29,060 bases of DNA from a virus. This document shows, piece after piece, positions 1 through 6,543 of the stretch (position 1 is the stretch's first letter; every line of letters begins with the position of its first letter). The DNA is taken from IMG/VR virus record IMGVR_UViG_3300000117_006915, positions 1 through 29,060 of that record; one strand, 5' to 3'. Under the pieces are notes generated by a model, which worked only from the letters and a program-made list of their open reading frames with translations, searched no databases and was not told the origin of the DNA. The translations under genes and the position numbers were made by a program.

Positions 1-124
1 AGTACCACGAACAGGTCTTAGGGATAATTTAGTGAACAATAACCACGTAACAAACCTTCCTAATATTAGTCAAATACAATCTAAATATGATACTAGATTT
101 GATGATAGAGGATATTATGTTTAA
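1..124 (+). CDS. C-terminal end of a truncated upstream protein, probably virion
   Basis: An open frame enters from the left edge and stops at TAA 122-124, giving about 40 residues that end in RFDDRGYYV. Its start lies outside the window. No domain is recognisable in this tail. Because the next three genes look like tail-fibre or appendage components, a virion structural role is the likeliest reading, but that rests on context only. A ribosome binding site for the next gene (AGGAA near 131-135) follows directly. Confidence 0.55.
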   Translation, partial: VPRTGLRDNLVNNNHVTNLPNISQIQSKYDTRFDDRGYYV

Positions 125-144
125 ATATAAAGGAACTTTAAAAT

Positions 145-468
145 ATGTCTGACGTAATGAGAAATGCCGTAGCTGGCACTAATGATGTAAAAAATGGTGC
201 TGCTGTTGTACACTTAAATAAAATAGATGGTATTATTTCATCTCATGAAGGAAAGAACGAAGGAGGTATTCATGGTGACATAGAAGCAAGACTAACTGAC
301 AAAAATGATGATGTAAATTATTATGAAATACCTGAAGCTATCAACGGTGGTGGCTTTACTCCTACTCCTACAATAACACCTACTGTAACTCCAACATTGG
401 GTGGTGCTAGTCCAACACCAACCCCGACTTATACTCCAACACCAACCCCAAGTTCTACTCCAGCATAA
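145..468 (+). CDS. Small protein with Thr/Pro-rich stalk-like tail, probable virion appendage component
   Basis: 107 residues preceded by an AGGAA ribosome binding site about 9 bases upstream of the ATG. Residues 1-70 are polar and match no family I recognise. Residues about 71-107 are low-complexity Thr/Pro/Ser with repeated TPTPT units, the kind of extended rigid linker found in phage fibres and secreted surface proteins. No signal peptide is visible. It sits between a truncated upstream frame and a tail-fibre-type domain protein, so a structural or decoration role is inferred. It could instead be a remnant of a larger fibre protein. Confidence 0.6.
   Translation: MSDVMRNAVAGTNDVKNGAAVVHLNKIDGIISSHEGKNEGGIHGDIEARLTDKNDDVNYYEIPEAINGGGFTPTPTITPTVTPTLGGASPTPTPTYTPTPTPSSTPA
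358..465 (+). repeat. Thr-Pro codon repeat region
   Basis: Degenerate tandem repetition of ACT/ACA/ACC-CCT/CCA/CCC codons encodes the TPTPT-rich tail of the preceding gene. Codon choice varies along the tract, so the amino-acid repeat is conserved better than the DNA repeat. This suggests selection for the protein feature rather than recent slippage. Confidence 0.6.
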
Positions 469-481
469 AGTTTAAAATATC

Positions 482-766
482 ATGCCTTTATATACAACTA
501 TATCTTTGAAAAGCGGTATCCACAACAGATTACAATATGCTAGTGAAATATTAGCTAGTGGAGAACCAGCAGTAGCTACAGACAGCGGAATACTAAAAGT
601 AGGAGATGGATTAACCGCGTGGTCAGGATTACCATCTGTAGGTGTACCCAGTAATCCTTTTGGGACTACTGGTGCTAGTGGAATATTAAATATGGTAAAA
701 ATTACTCAAGCTAATTATGATGCTATTTCTTCTCCAGATTCTAATACCCTATATTTTATAATATAA
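482..766 (+). CDS. Tail-fibre/Mtd N-terminal-type domain protein
   Basis: 94 residues. The segment around residues 18-53 contains ASGEPAVATDSGILKVGDG followed by a Trp and LPSVG. This is the hallmark of the small N-terminal domain found in phage tail fibres and receptor-binding proteins such as the major tropism determinant (GE-a-x-D-x-x-x-L-k-x-GDG-x-x-x-W). The C-terminus, ITQANYDAI...NTLYFII, is another motif common at the ends of phage appendage proteins. The combination points to a virion protein, probably part of a fibre or spike. It is unusually short for a receptor-binding protein, so it may be an adaptor or one of several fibre pieces encoded as separate polypeptides. Confidence 0.7.
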   Translation: MPLYTTISLKSGIHNRLQYASEILASGEPAVATDSGILKVGDGLTAWSGLPSVGVPSNPFGTTGASGILNMVKITQANYDAISSPDSNTLYFII

Positions 767-768
767 TT

Positions 769-870
769 ATGGCAGTAAAAACAGACACATCAATTACTAC
801 TATATACATAGGCAGCGCGACAGTTGCCAAAATCTACTTAGGCAGTACACAAATTTACACTAGTTCTTAA
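769..870 (+). CDS. 33-residue beta-motif protein, probable appendage peptide
   Basis: A short frame starts two bases after the stop of the previous gene and ends at TAA 868-870. The product is almost entirely alternating hydrophobic/polar residues and contains an internal near-repeat, IYIGSATVAKIYLGSTQIY, where IYIGS and IYLGS recur about 12 residues apart. IYLGS-type motifs occur at the ends of phage tail proteins. No clear Shine-Dalgarno is present, so translation may depend on coupling to the upstream gene. The repeated beta motif and tight spacing support it being real, but the small size keeps confidence moderate. Confidence 0.5.
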   Translation: MAVKTDTSITTIYIGSATVAKIYLGSTQIYTSS

Positions 871-879
871 TCGTATTTA

Positions 880-908
880 TTGCCTTAATTAAGGTGTATC
901 TATATATA
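880..908 (+). promoter_or_regulatory. Possible promoter in the structural/membrane gene gap
   Basis: TTGCCT (880-885) is followed after 17 bases by TATATA (903-908), each matching four of six sigma-70 consensus positions, in the only notable gap (871-944) of the left part of the window. It overlaps two palindromes (883-894 and 899-910). In such AT-rich DNA a match of this quality can occur by chance. Confidence 0.25.
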
Positions 909-910
909 GA
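883..910. repeat. Two adjacent 12-bp perfect palindromes
   Basis: CCTTAATTAAGG (883-894) and TCTATATATAGA (899-910) are each perfect palindromes, four bases apart, between the virion-type genes and the membrane cassette. Neither is followed by a T-run, so they do not look like intrinsic terminators. They could be operator sites or an mRNA processing signal. Confidence 0.45.
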
Positions 911-944
911 GATATTACAGTAAATATAGGTCTGGTGTATTTAT

Positions 945-1406
945 ATGATGAGCAAACCTGGATATAAAACTAGTGAATTTTGGTTTACATTAGTAAGCTT
1001 TGTTATTAGTGGATTATTTATATTTGGAGTAATTACAGAAGCTGACACTAAAGATGATTTGATTAGTGTGTCAACTCATGTTGTTGAAAGTATTATACTA
1101 ATTGGTGGTCAATTTGCTTTTTTCTCTAGATATTTATCAGAAAGAAGAGCAAGACAAGAGAAAGAAGATAGGGTAAGTAAAGAACTTGAAGACTATATTG
1201 GCGTAGACAAAGAACATAAAAGTGTTAACATAAATACTGCTAGTATAGGAGAACTAATACAATTACCACATATCGGTCCAGTAACTGCACAAAAAATTGT
1301 AGACTATAGAAGTAAAGAAAATTTTTCAACACCAGAACAATTGATAGACATCAACGGAGTGGGCGAACAAGTTTTTAAAGAAATTAAACCATATATAATC
1401 ACATGA
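945..1406 (+). CDS. Holin-like membrane protein with C-terminal ComEA-type helix-hairpin-helix domain
   Basis: 153 residues. Two hydrophobic segments (about residues 12-29 and 46-63) are followed by a charged Arg/Lys/Glu helix. The C-terminal 60 residues carry a classic ComEA-like double helix-hairpin-helix: VNINTASIGELIQLPHIG, then GPVTAQKIVDYR and INGVGEQVFKEI. In the family, NINTA-x-x-x-EL-x-x-LPGIG domains bind double-stranded DNA without sequence specificity. The N-terminal half resembles small two-helix phage holin-like proteins. A membrane-tethered DNA-binding protein is the direct inference; whether it acts in lysis, DNA entry or packaging is unknown. Start may be 945 or 948 (ATGATG); no strong ribosome binding site is visible. 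Confidence 0.65.
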   Translation: MMSKPGYKTSEFWFTLVSFVISGLFIFGVITEADTKDDLISVSTHVVESIILIGGQFAFFSRYLSERRARQEKEDRVSKELEDYIGVDKEHKSVNINTASIGELIQLPHIGPVTAQKIVDYRSKENFSTPEQLIDINGVGEQVFKEIKPYIIT

Positions 1407-1416
1407 GGTAAAAGAA

Positions 1417-1893
1417 ATGAGCGATTTAACAACTAAAGAATTAATCAGAAAAGAAGTAGAAAATTTAATTAACGAAACTAAAAAGTCGCTGTCAGATGTA
1501 AAAAGATTTGCCGTTAGTGAAGTATGGAAAATCTTACAGTTATTAACAGCTGTTGTAATTCAGTTGATTGAAAATTTTGGTAAAGATCTTAGTAGTCCAG
1601 AGAAAAAGAAACTAGCATTAGAATTAATTGGTAGTTTTTATGACAAGATTTTTACTTATGTTGATCTTCCATGGATTCCATCTGTACTAGAACCAATCAT
1701 TCATAGCCATGTTAAAAGTTTCTTGATGATACTCGTTAGTTCAGGAATTGATGCTATGGTTGCAACATTTAGACAAGTTGGAGTTTTTACACCCAAGGAA
1801 ACTGTTAAGGTGGAAGCTACTATAGGCGGAGTTGAGAAAAATCCTATTGTTGAGAATTTCTTAGATAATATAAAAAAAATAGTGAGGAGCTAA
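1417..1893 (+). CDS. Helix-rich protein of unknown function in membrane cassette
   Basis: 158 residues with a GAGGT-like ribosome binding site about 7 bases upstream. The protein is predicted by eye to be almost all helix: an amphipathic N-terminus (residues 1-30), a hydrophobic stretch around residues 35-52, and a longer moderately hydrophobic stretch around residues 83-117 containing PWIPSVLEP and MILVSSGIDAMV. The pattern fits a peripheral membrane or LLH-holin-like protein, but I cannot assign a family with certainty. It lies 10 bases after the HhH membrane protein and 1 base before the next membrane gene, consistent with one operon. Confidence 0.55.
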   Translation: MSDLTTKELIRKEVENLINETKKSLSDVKRFAVSEVWKILQLLTAVVIQLIENFGKDLSSPEKKKLALELIGSFYDKIFTYVDLPWIPSVLEPIIHSHVKSFLMILVSSGIDAMVATFRQVGVFTPKETVKVEATIGGVEKNPIVENFLDNIKKIVRS

Positions 1894-1894
1894 A

Positions 1895-2299
1895 ATGAAT
1901 TTTACACAAAGTTTTGAGGAGTTTAGTAGTAGCTTAGGGCCTATGGATCTGGCTTTGTATGCTGGTGCTGGTATAATTATATGGGTATTGTTTAAGGATA
2001 GACTAAGTCCCGTGCAAAAACTAGTAACAGATGCAATTGCTAGTCTTAAAGAATATTTTTCAGATCTTAAAAAGGAAAACACTACACCTGTAATTAAAGT
2101 ACCAGAACATCTCAAAGATGCTCCTGTGGAAGCACAAAATTTATTTTTCGATCTTGTTGTTTCTTGGAAGCAAACTAGAGATTTGGCAGAAAAAAGTGGC
2201 TGTGAAAAAGCTGTTCAGGTAGCAGATGAAATGTTTCCTTACCTGAGTCCAACAATTTGTCAAGATAAAAAACCAGTTAAAAAGGATTATGAACTATGA
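1895..2299 (+). CDS. Single-pass membrane protein, unknown function
   Basis: 134 residues. A hydrophobic segment at about residues 18-35 (ALYAGAGIIIWVLF) is flanked by an acidic N-terminus and a K-D-R boundary, suggesting a single N-terminal anchor with the rest soluble. The soluble part is mostly helical and has two cysteines near residues 103 and 122. The GAGGAG ribosome binding site lies inside the end of the upstream gene, one base before whose stop this gene begins. The anchor-plus-helix shape is reminiscent of inner-membrane spanins, but no diagnostic feature is present. Its stop overlaps the next start as ATGA. Confidence 0.55.
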   Translation: MNFTQSFEEFSSSLGPMDLALYAGAGIIIWVLFKDRLSPVQKLVTDAIASLKEYFSDLKKENTTPVIKVPEHLKDAPVEAQNLFFDLVVSWKQTRDLAEKSGCEKAVQVADEMFPYLSPTICQDKKPVKKDYEL

Positions 2300-2796
2300 A
2301 AAATAGTGTTCTGTTATTAATAGGCGCAATACTTTTATTTGTTGGTCTTGTAAAACCAGATTTAAGTAATGTGTATACGCCAGGATCTTCTGTGAATGTA
2401 GTAGAAGGCTGTGTAACTGATGCTCCTTCTGATGATAATTTATTAGCTAAGTCTAAAGTTGTAGTGGATATTTTAAAATCTTCTGATGACTCTACAAAAA
2501 AAGGAGATTGTCTTAAGTTAACATCATTGTATTGTGACTTGGCGACATTGGTTGAGCTAGATGGTGAAGATAAAGTCATTACGGATACACTAACAATTAG
2601 AGAAGCTAACAGTTTATCTGGTAAAATGTTGAGATTAAACATCAAAGATAAATATCCTAATTTAGCCGAAGCTGCAAAAGATGTAATTGTAGCTGGTATT
2701 GGAGATCAAGATGTTGCTCTAACACCAGAACTACGTAAGAAAGCTGCTGAATCTTTCAGGGCTTTATCTTGGGCTTTTTATCAAGGATCTAAATAA
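2296..2796 (+). CDS. Exported or membrane-anchored protein, unknown function
   Basis: 166 residues. The N-terminus (MKNSVLLLIGAILLFVGLVKP) is a signal peptide or signal anchor with a short basic n-region and a hydrophobic core at residues 4-18; no lipobox Cys is at a suitable place. The mature part has three cysteines (GCVTD, GDCLKL, LYCDL) that could form disulfides outside the membrane, and a helical C-terminus. Start and stop overlap both neighbours (ATGA at 2296, TAATG at 2794-2798), so translation is coupled. Function not recognised; the setting suggests a cell-envelope role shared with the peptidase downstream. Confidence 0.55.
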   Translation: MKNSVLLLIGAILLFVGLVKPDLSNVYTPGSSVNVVEGCVTDAPSDDNLLAKSKVVVDILKSSDDSTKKGDCLKLTSLYCDLATLVELDGEDKVITDTLTIREANSLSGKMLRLNIKDKYPNLAEAAKDVIVAGIGDQDVALTPELRKKAAESFRALSWAFYQGSK

Positions 2797-3722
2797 TGCC
2801 TAGAATGACACCAGAACAATTGTATAACGAATATCGCAAAGGCTTTAATGGTTGTCTTTGGGAACAGCATGTCTATGATGAGTTAATTGAAACTTCTAGA
2901 TATGCTTACTTTAAAGATGGCTCTAAAAGAATTAAGAATAGTGGTAAAGGCAAGTTATCAACTCCTTTTAAATCTGTTTTACATTTTGATAAACATGCAT
3001 ATGTAGAAAGACAAACTACAGGAGACTGTGTTTCACATGCTACTCGTAATGGATGTGACTTAACTAGAGCAGTTGAAATACATATTAAAGGAGACAGAGA
3101 AAGTTGGATTGCTAGAGGCGCTACCGAAGCTATATATGGCTGTAGAGGTCATGGTGGTCAGGGCATGAGTTGCAGTCGTGCTGCTACTTTTGTAAGTCAA
3201 ACAGGAGGTGTTCTGGTTAGAAAAAATTATCCTGGAGTTGCCGACTTTAGTAAGTACAATGGGAGTATGGGTGCTAAATGGGGATCTAGAGGCTTACCAG
3301 ATAAAGTAATTGAAAAAGCAGATGATCATCAAATTAAAACAGTTTCTTTAATTAAAACCGTAGAAGAAGCTAGAGACGCATTAGCTAATGGGTATGGTTT
3401 AAGTGTATGCTCTAGTTATGGATTTTCTAACAAAAGAGATAAGAAGGGTTTTGCAAGAAAAAGTGGCAGTTGGGCCCATGCAATGTCCTGGACAGCTTGT
3501 GATGATACTGGTGACGAACCAGCATTTTTAGTACAAAACAGCTGGGGTAAATGGAACTCTGGTGGTCATCCAGAATGGGGTCCAATTCCAGATGGTTCTT
3601 TTTTGATACATGCAAATGTAGCAGAAGGTATGTTAAGGCAAAACGGAGCTTATGCCTTTAGTGATTTTAATGGATTTCCACCACAAAAACTCCCGGACTA
3701 CGGTTTCGTAGATTACTTATGA
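2796..3722 (+). CDS. Papain-like cysteine peptidase (C1 family type)
   Basis: 308 residues. The catalytic set of papain-like peptidases is visible in order: Gln73 (oxyanion hole) and Cys78 in RQTTGDCVSHA, His228 in SWAHAMSW, and Asn248 in VQNSWGKW. The spacing and the NSWG motif match family C1 rather than NlpC/P60 amidases. No signal peptide is visible, although it sits among genes for exported and membrane proteins with which it is translationally coupled on both sides (TAATG upstream, ATGA downstream). Possible roles are processing of virion or host proteins, or cleavage of cell-wall peptide bridges during lysis. The fold is clear; substrate is unknown. Several extra Cys residues near 110-125 could form disulfides. 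Confidence 0.8.
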   Translation: MPRMTPEQLYNEYRKGFNGCLWEQHVYDELIETSRYAYFKDGSKRIKNSGKGKLSTPFKSVLHFDKHAYVERQTTGDCVSHATRNGCDLTRAVEIHIKGDRESWIARGATEAIYGCRGHGGQGMSCSRAATFVSQTGGVLVRKNYPGVADFSKYNGSMGAKWGSRGLPDKVIEKADDHQIKTVSLIKTVEEARDALANGYGLSVCSSYGFSNKRDKKGFARKSGSWAHAMSWTACDDTGDEPAFLVQNSWGKWNSGGHPEWGPIPDGSFLIHANVAEGMLRQNGAYAFSDFNGFPPQKLPDYGFVDYL

Positions 3723-3874
3723 AATTATTAGATAAAATAGCTTTAAATAGCCTTATAAAAACAATTACTAATTTTATATTAGCAATTTTAAAAATGTTTA
3801 AACCCGGTGACATAACGGCACCAAAACCCAAAAGGCCGTTAAAAGATTTATTAGATAGGATCTTTAAAAAATGA
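3719..3874 (+). CDS. 51-residue basic amphipathic peptide, coupled gene
   Basis: A short frame starts at ATG 3719 inside the stop of the peptidase gene (ATGA) and ends at TGA 3872-3874 inside the start of the next gene (ATGA again). Such double coupling is unlikely by chance and supports a real gene, filling what would otherwise be a 150-base gap. The product begins MKLLDKIALNSLIKTI, continues as a hydrophobic/amphipathic helix to about residue 27, then has a Pro/Lys-rich turn (APKPKRPL) and a second amphipathic helix. It may be a small membrane-active protein such as a holin regulator. No homology recognised. Confidence 0.5.
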   Translation: MKLLDKIALNSLIKTITNFILAILKMFKPGDITAPKPKRPLKDLLDRIFKK

Positions 3875-4170
3875 AAACTCTAGCTTCTTGCATATTAATT
3901 GCTGTAGTAGCTTTTTCTGCATCAAAAACAAACTATAGTACAACTTCTGTAGTAACTTTAGTCGGTGCTAAAATTTCAGCAGAACAAAAAGAAACTGTAG
4001 TTAAAAAACATAAAAGAAAAGATTGTCCTGTTTGCAAAGGTAAAGGATGGTATATTAGTGGTGACGGTATCGCTAAAGTTAGTTGTGGATATTGCGAACC
4101 AGATAATGAAAGTTCAAACGACGCAACAGTTATCATTAACCCAACAATAACATCAATCAATGAGCAATAA
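3871..4170 (+). CDS. Secreted protein with DnaJ-type cysteine-rich zinc finger
   Basis: 99 residues. The N-terminus (MKTLASCILIAVVAFSASK) is a clear signal peptide, with cleavage plausible after the Ala/Ser-rich c-region; a Cys at position 7 lies too early for a good lipobox. The body carries CPVCKGKGW and, 18 residues after the first Cys pair begins, CGYC. This forms one C-x2-C-x-G-x-G ... C-x2-C zinc knuckle pair like the cysteine-rich region of DnaJ. Zinc knuckles in exported proteins are less usual, since cysteines there tend to oxidise. It could act as a zinc or thiol-redox module in the periplasm. Overlaps neighbours on both sides. Confidence 0.6.
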   Translation: MKTLASCILIAVVAFSASKTNYSTTSVVTLVGAKISAEQKETVVKKHKRKDCPVCKGKGWYISGDGIAKVSCGYCEPDNESSNDATVIINPTITSINEQ

Positions 4171-4531
4171 AGTATTAGAAGATGTAGCACAAACTATATC
4201 CAACAAATCAACAGCAGAAAGTAAAGACGAAAACTTTGGTAGTATTATTTTAACTATTATGATTATAGGTATTATTTTAAATTTAGTTAGAATAATTCAG
4301 CACTGTGATAAAGAACAAACGTCAGAATCTTGTGCAAAAAGAATTAAGAAAGTTTGTGATAGAAATTCTTGGTATACTGTGATGAGAATTAGAAAAACCA
4401 TTAGACAATCTATTGGAATGGAAAAATACAGAACATATGGTAGAGCTATGGTTAAATCAATTATGGATACAGGTAATGAACTCACGGAAGAAAAACTTAT
4501 AGAAATAGTGGAGGCATCAAATAATGTTTAG
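4160..4531 (+). CDS. Single-pass membrane protein, unknown function
   Basis: 123 residues, overlapping the upstream gene by 11 bases. A polar N-terminus of about 27 residues is followed by a strong hydrophobic segment (IILTIMIIGIILNLV, about residues 29-43) and a basic C-terminal domain of about 75 residues rich in Arg/Lys helices (AKRIKKVCDR, MRIRKTIRQSI). By the positive-inside rule the C-terminal domain should be cytoplasmic. Two cysteines (49, 58) flank a short loop and a third lies at about 66. No family recognised. It belongs to the coupled membrane cassette. Confidence 0.55.
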   Translation: MSNKVLEDVAQTISNKSTAESKDENFGSIILTIMIIGIILNLVRIIQHCDKEQTSESCAKRIKKVCDRNSWYTVMRIRKTIRQSIGMEKYRTYGRAMVKSIMDTGNELTEEKLIEIVEASNNV

Positions 4532-4775
4532 TTTATTAGTATGGGCAGTCTATGGTATATTTGTAGGCGCTATTGCCAAAAGTTTAGTTCCGGGAGAAGA
4601 AAATTTTGGTTTTTTCAAAACTATTGCATTAGGAGTTTGTGGTTCTTATATGGGAGGCGCTATACATTATATGTTAGGTTTTAATTCTGAACTAGAACCA
4701 TCCGGTATATTTTTGGGAGTAGCTGGTGGTGTAATTAGTTTAGTATTATATAATAAATTAACAGAGAAAAAATAA
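4524..4775 (+). CDS. GlsB/YeaQ/YmgE (transglycosylase-associated) family membrane protein
   Basis: 83 residues with three hydrophobic segments (about 2-18, 29-47, 59-76). The region GAIAKSLVPGEENFGFFKT followed by a Gly-rich helix with MGGAI matches the pattern of small GlsB/YeaQ/YmgE proteins (G-x-IA-x-x-L-x-PG ... G ... GG). These are bacterial stress-associated inner-membrane proteins of unclear activity. In a phage, a three-helix protein of this size next to other membrane proteins is a reasonable holin candidate. It begins inside the end of the upstream gene (8-base overlap) with GGAGG about 7 bases upstream of its ATG. Confidence 0.65.
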   Translation: MFSLLVWAVYGIFVGAIAKSLVPGEENFGFFKTIALGVCGSYMGGAIHYMLGFNSELEPSGIFLGVAGGVISLVLYNKLTEKK

Positions 4776-4778
4776 AAT

Positions 4779-5054
4779 ATGAGTAATCATTTTGAATATT
4801 TTGATTCTATAGTATATGATATAAATACTATAGATATTTATGTAGAAGATATGGCTAACCCAGGTATTATAGCTTCTGAAGCAAAAAGCCACATAGATTC
4901 GTTAGGTGATGACCTTAGTCCTAGAGAAATAACCTCTACATTATTGTCGTGGTCTGATAAAATTTTAAAAGTAGACATAAAGGATGCTGCTCTTAATATA
5001 ATTTTAAGCACAGAGGTTGAACCAGACCTTAGTGACCAATTTCACGATCATTAA
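4779..5054 (+). CDS. Small acidic protein, unknown function
   Basis: 91 residues, starting three bases after the previous stop. It is strongly acidic with few Lys/Arg, has no membrane segment, and looks helical. No motif recognised. It is the last gene of the membrane cassette before a 20-base gap and the sugar genes. A small soluble acidic partner, inhibitor or chaperone for one of the upstream products is possible but unsupported by sequence. Confidence 0.5.
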   Translation: MSNHFEYFDSIVYDINTIDIYVEDMANPGIIASEAKSHIDSLGDDLSPREITSTLLSWSDKILKVDIKDAALNIILSTEVEPDLSDQFHDH

Positions 5055-5074
5055 ATTTCTCACATAGGATAAAC

Positions 5075-6061
5075 ATGAAAACAGTACTGATCACCGGAGC
5101 TTCCGGTTTTCTAGGATCGCATTTTGTAGAAGAGGTTCTAGTTAACACGGATTGGAATATAGTAGCATTATGTAGACTCACTTATGTAGGAGACATGGAA
5201 AGAATTGTTAGTAGTCTACACGTAAAAGAAAATGCTCATAGAATTAAAATAGTATATCATGATTTAAAGTTTGAACTACCTCCGCATACTGTTGAGGCAA
5301 TTGGCGAGGTAGATTATGTGGCTCATATAGCAGCAAATAGTCATGTTACTCGTAGTATTAGTCATCCTAAACAATTTGTTGAAGATAATGTTATGGGAAC
5401 ACTAAATTTATTGGAATGGTATAGAAAGTATTCTCCTAAAGCATTATTTATTAATTATTTAACCGATGAAGTTTTCGGACCAGCACCAGACGGTTACGAC
5501 TTTAAAGAGGATGATAGATGGCGACCTAGTAATCCATATAGTGCTAGCAAAGCTGGTCAAGGAGCATTAGGGATATCTTATTACAATACATATAAACTTC
5601 CAATTATTCATACCTACACAATGAATCTTTTTGGAGAAAGACAACATAAAGAAAAATTTGTCGCGTTAGCTATTGATCTTATTAATAAAAATCAACCAGT
5701 TAAGATACATGCTAAGTTAGATAAGCAAGGCAACGTAGAATATGTAGGACAAAGACATTGGCTTCACGCTAGAAATGCAGCAAATGCCACCTTGTTTTTA
5801 TTTAATCATGGAGAAGCAGGAGAACACTATAATGTGGTTGGAGACGTTGAGTTATATAATGACGACATGGTTCAAAGATTAGCAGAATTAATGGGTAAAA
5901 AACCTAGACTACAATATGTTGATTTAGAAAAAAGCAGACCCGGTCATGACAGAAGATACAGTCTAGACGGTAGCAAATTGCGGAATATGGGATGGCAACA
6001 GCCTATTAGTTTTGATGAATCATTGACCAAAACCATAGATTGGATGCTTAGTGGTGGATAG
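5075..6061 (+). CDS. rmlB: dTDP-glucose 4,6-dehydratase-like enzyme (extended SDR)
   Basis: 328 residues. An N-terminal Rossmann motif TGASGFLGSHF binds NAD(P). RmlB signatures follow: ANSHVTRSI, the catalytic TDE triad in LTDEVFG (S/T-D-E in the family), YSASKAG (catalytic Tyr-x3-Lys) and SRPGHDRRYSLD near the C-terminus. The family converts dTDP-D-glucose to dTDP-4-keto-6-deoxy-D-glucose. Length is close to bacterial RmlB. It is followed directly, with overlap, by an RmlC-like gene, which supports this substrate over CDP-glucose or GDP-mannose. Product likely feeds 6-deoxysugar attached by the glycosyltransferases downstream. Ribosome binding site AGGAT lies about 6 bases upstream. Confidence 0.85.
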   Translation: MKTVLITGASGFLGSHFVEEVLVNTDWNIVALCRLTYVGDMERIVSSLHVKENAHRIKIVYHDLKFELPPHTVEAIGEVDYVAHIAANSHVTRSISHPKQFVEDNVMGTLNLLEWYRKYSPKALFINYLTDEVFGPAPDGYDFKEDDRWRPSNPYSASKAGQGALGISYYNTYKLPIIHTYTMNLFGERQHKEKFVALAIDLINKNQPVKIHAKLDKQGNVEYVGQRHWLHARNAANATLFLFNHGEAGEHYNVVGDVELYNDDMVQRLAELMGKKPRLQYVDLEKSRPGHDRRYSLDGSKLRNMGWQQPISFDESLTKTIDWMLSGG

Positions 6062-6542
6062 ACACAGTACTCATATAGATAATTGTTTTTGGATAGAACC
6101 AACTGTATTCAAAGACCACAGAGGTACTTTTTGCGAAATTTTCAAGAATTCACATTCTGATACCTCATTTAAACCTGTTCAGTCAAACTATAGTTCTTCT
6201 AAAAAAGGTACGTTACGAGGCATACACAGAACACCTTATTCAAAATATGTTACTTGTGTTAGTGGTTCTGTTTATGATGTTTGTGTAGATTTAAGACCAA
6301 CAAGCAAAACTTATGGTCAATATTTTGGTATTGAATTAACAGGTTCTAAATTTAATAGTTTGTACATTCCTGAATTTTGTGGCCATGCGTTTTTGGCACT
6401 AGAAGATTGTGTTTTAATATACCAACAAGATCATGAGTATAATAGTAAGTTGGATCAAACATATTGTTATAAAAACTATAATATAGAATGGCCAGAAGAG
6501 CCAACAATAATTTCTGATAAAGACAGTAATATTTGCAAATGA
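6051..6542 (+). CDS. rmlC: dTDP-4-dehydrorhamnose 3,5-epimerase-like enzyme, GTG start
   Basis: About 163 residues of cupin fold. Family landmarks: RGTFCEIF near the N-terminus, QSNYSSSKKGTLRGIHR (catalytic His in R-G-x-H), YVTCVSGSVYDVCVDLR, IPEFCGHAFLAL (the GxxHGF region), and WPEEPTIISDKD at the end. RmlC epimerises C3 and C5 of dTDP-4-keto-6-deoxyglucose to give dTDP-4-keto-L-rhamnose; 3-monofunctional relatives exist, so the product is not certain. The frame begins with two GTG codons at 6051 and 6054 and has no upstream ATG. Initiation is at one of them, overlapping the end of rmlB, so translation is probably coupled. Confidence 0.8.
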   Translation: MVDRHSTHIDNCFWIEPTVFKDHRGTFCEIFKNSHSDTSFKPVQSNYSSSKKGTLRGIHRTPYSKYVTCVSGSVYDVCVDLRPTSKTYGQYFGIELTGSKFNSLYIPEFCGHAFLALEDCVLIYQQDHEYNSKLDQTYCYKNYNIEWPEEPTIISDKDSNICK

Positions 6543-6543
6543 T

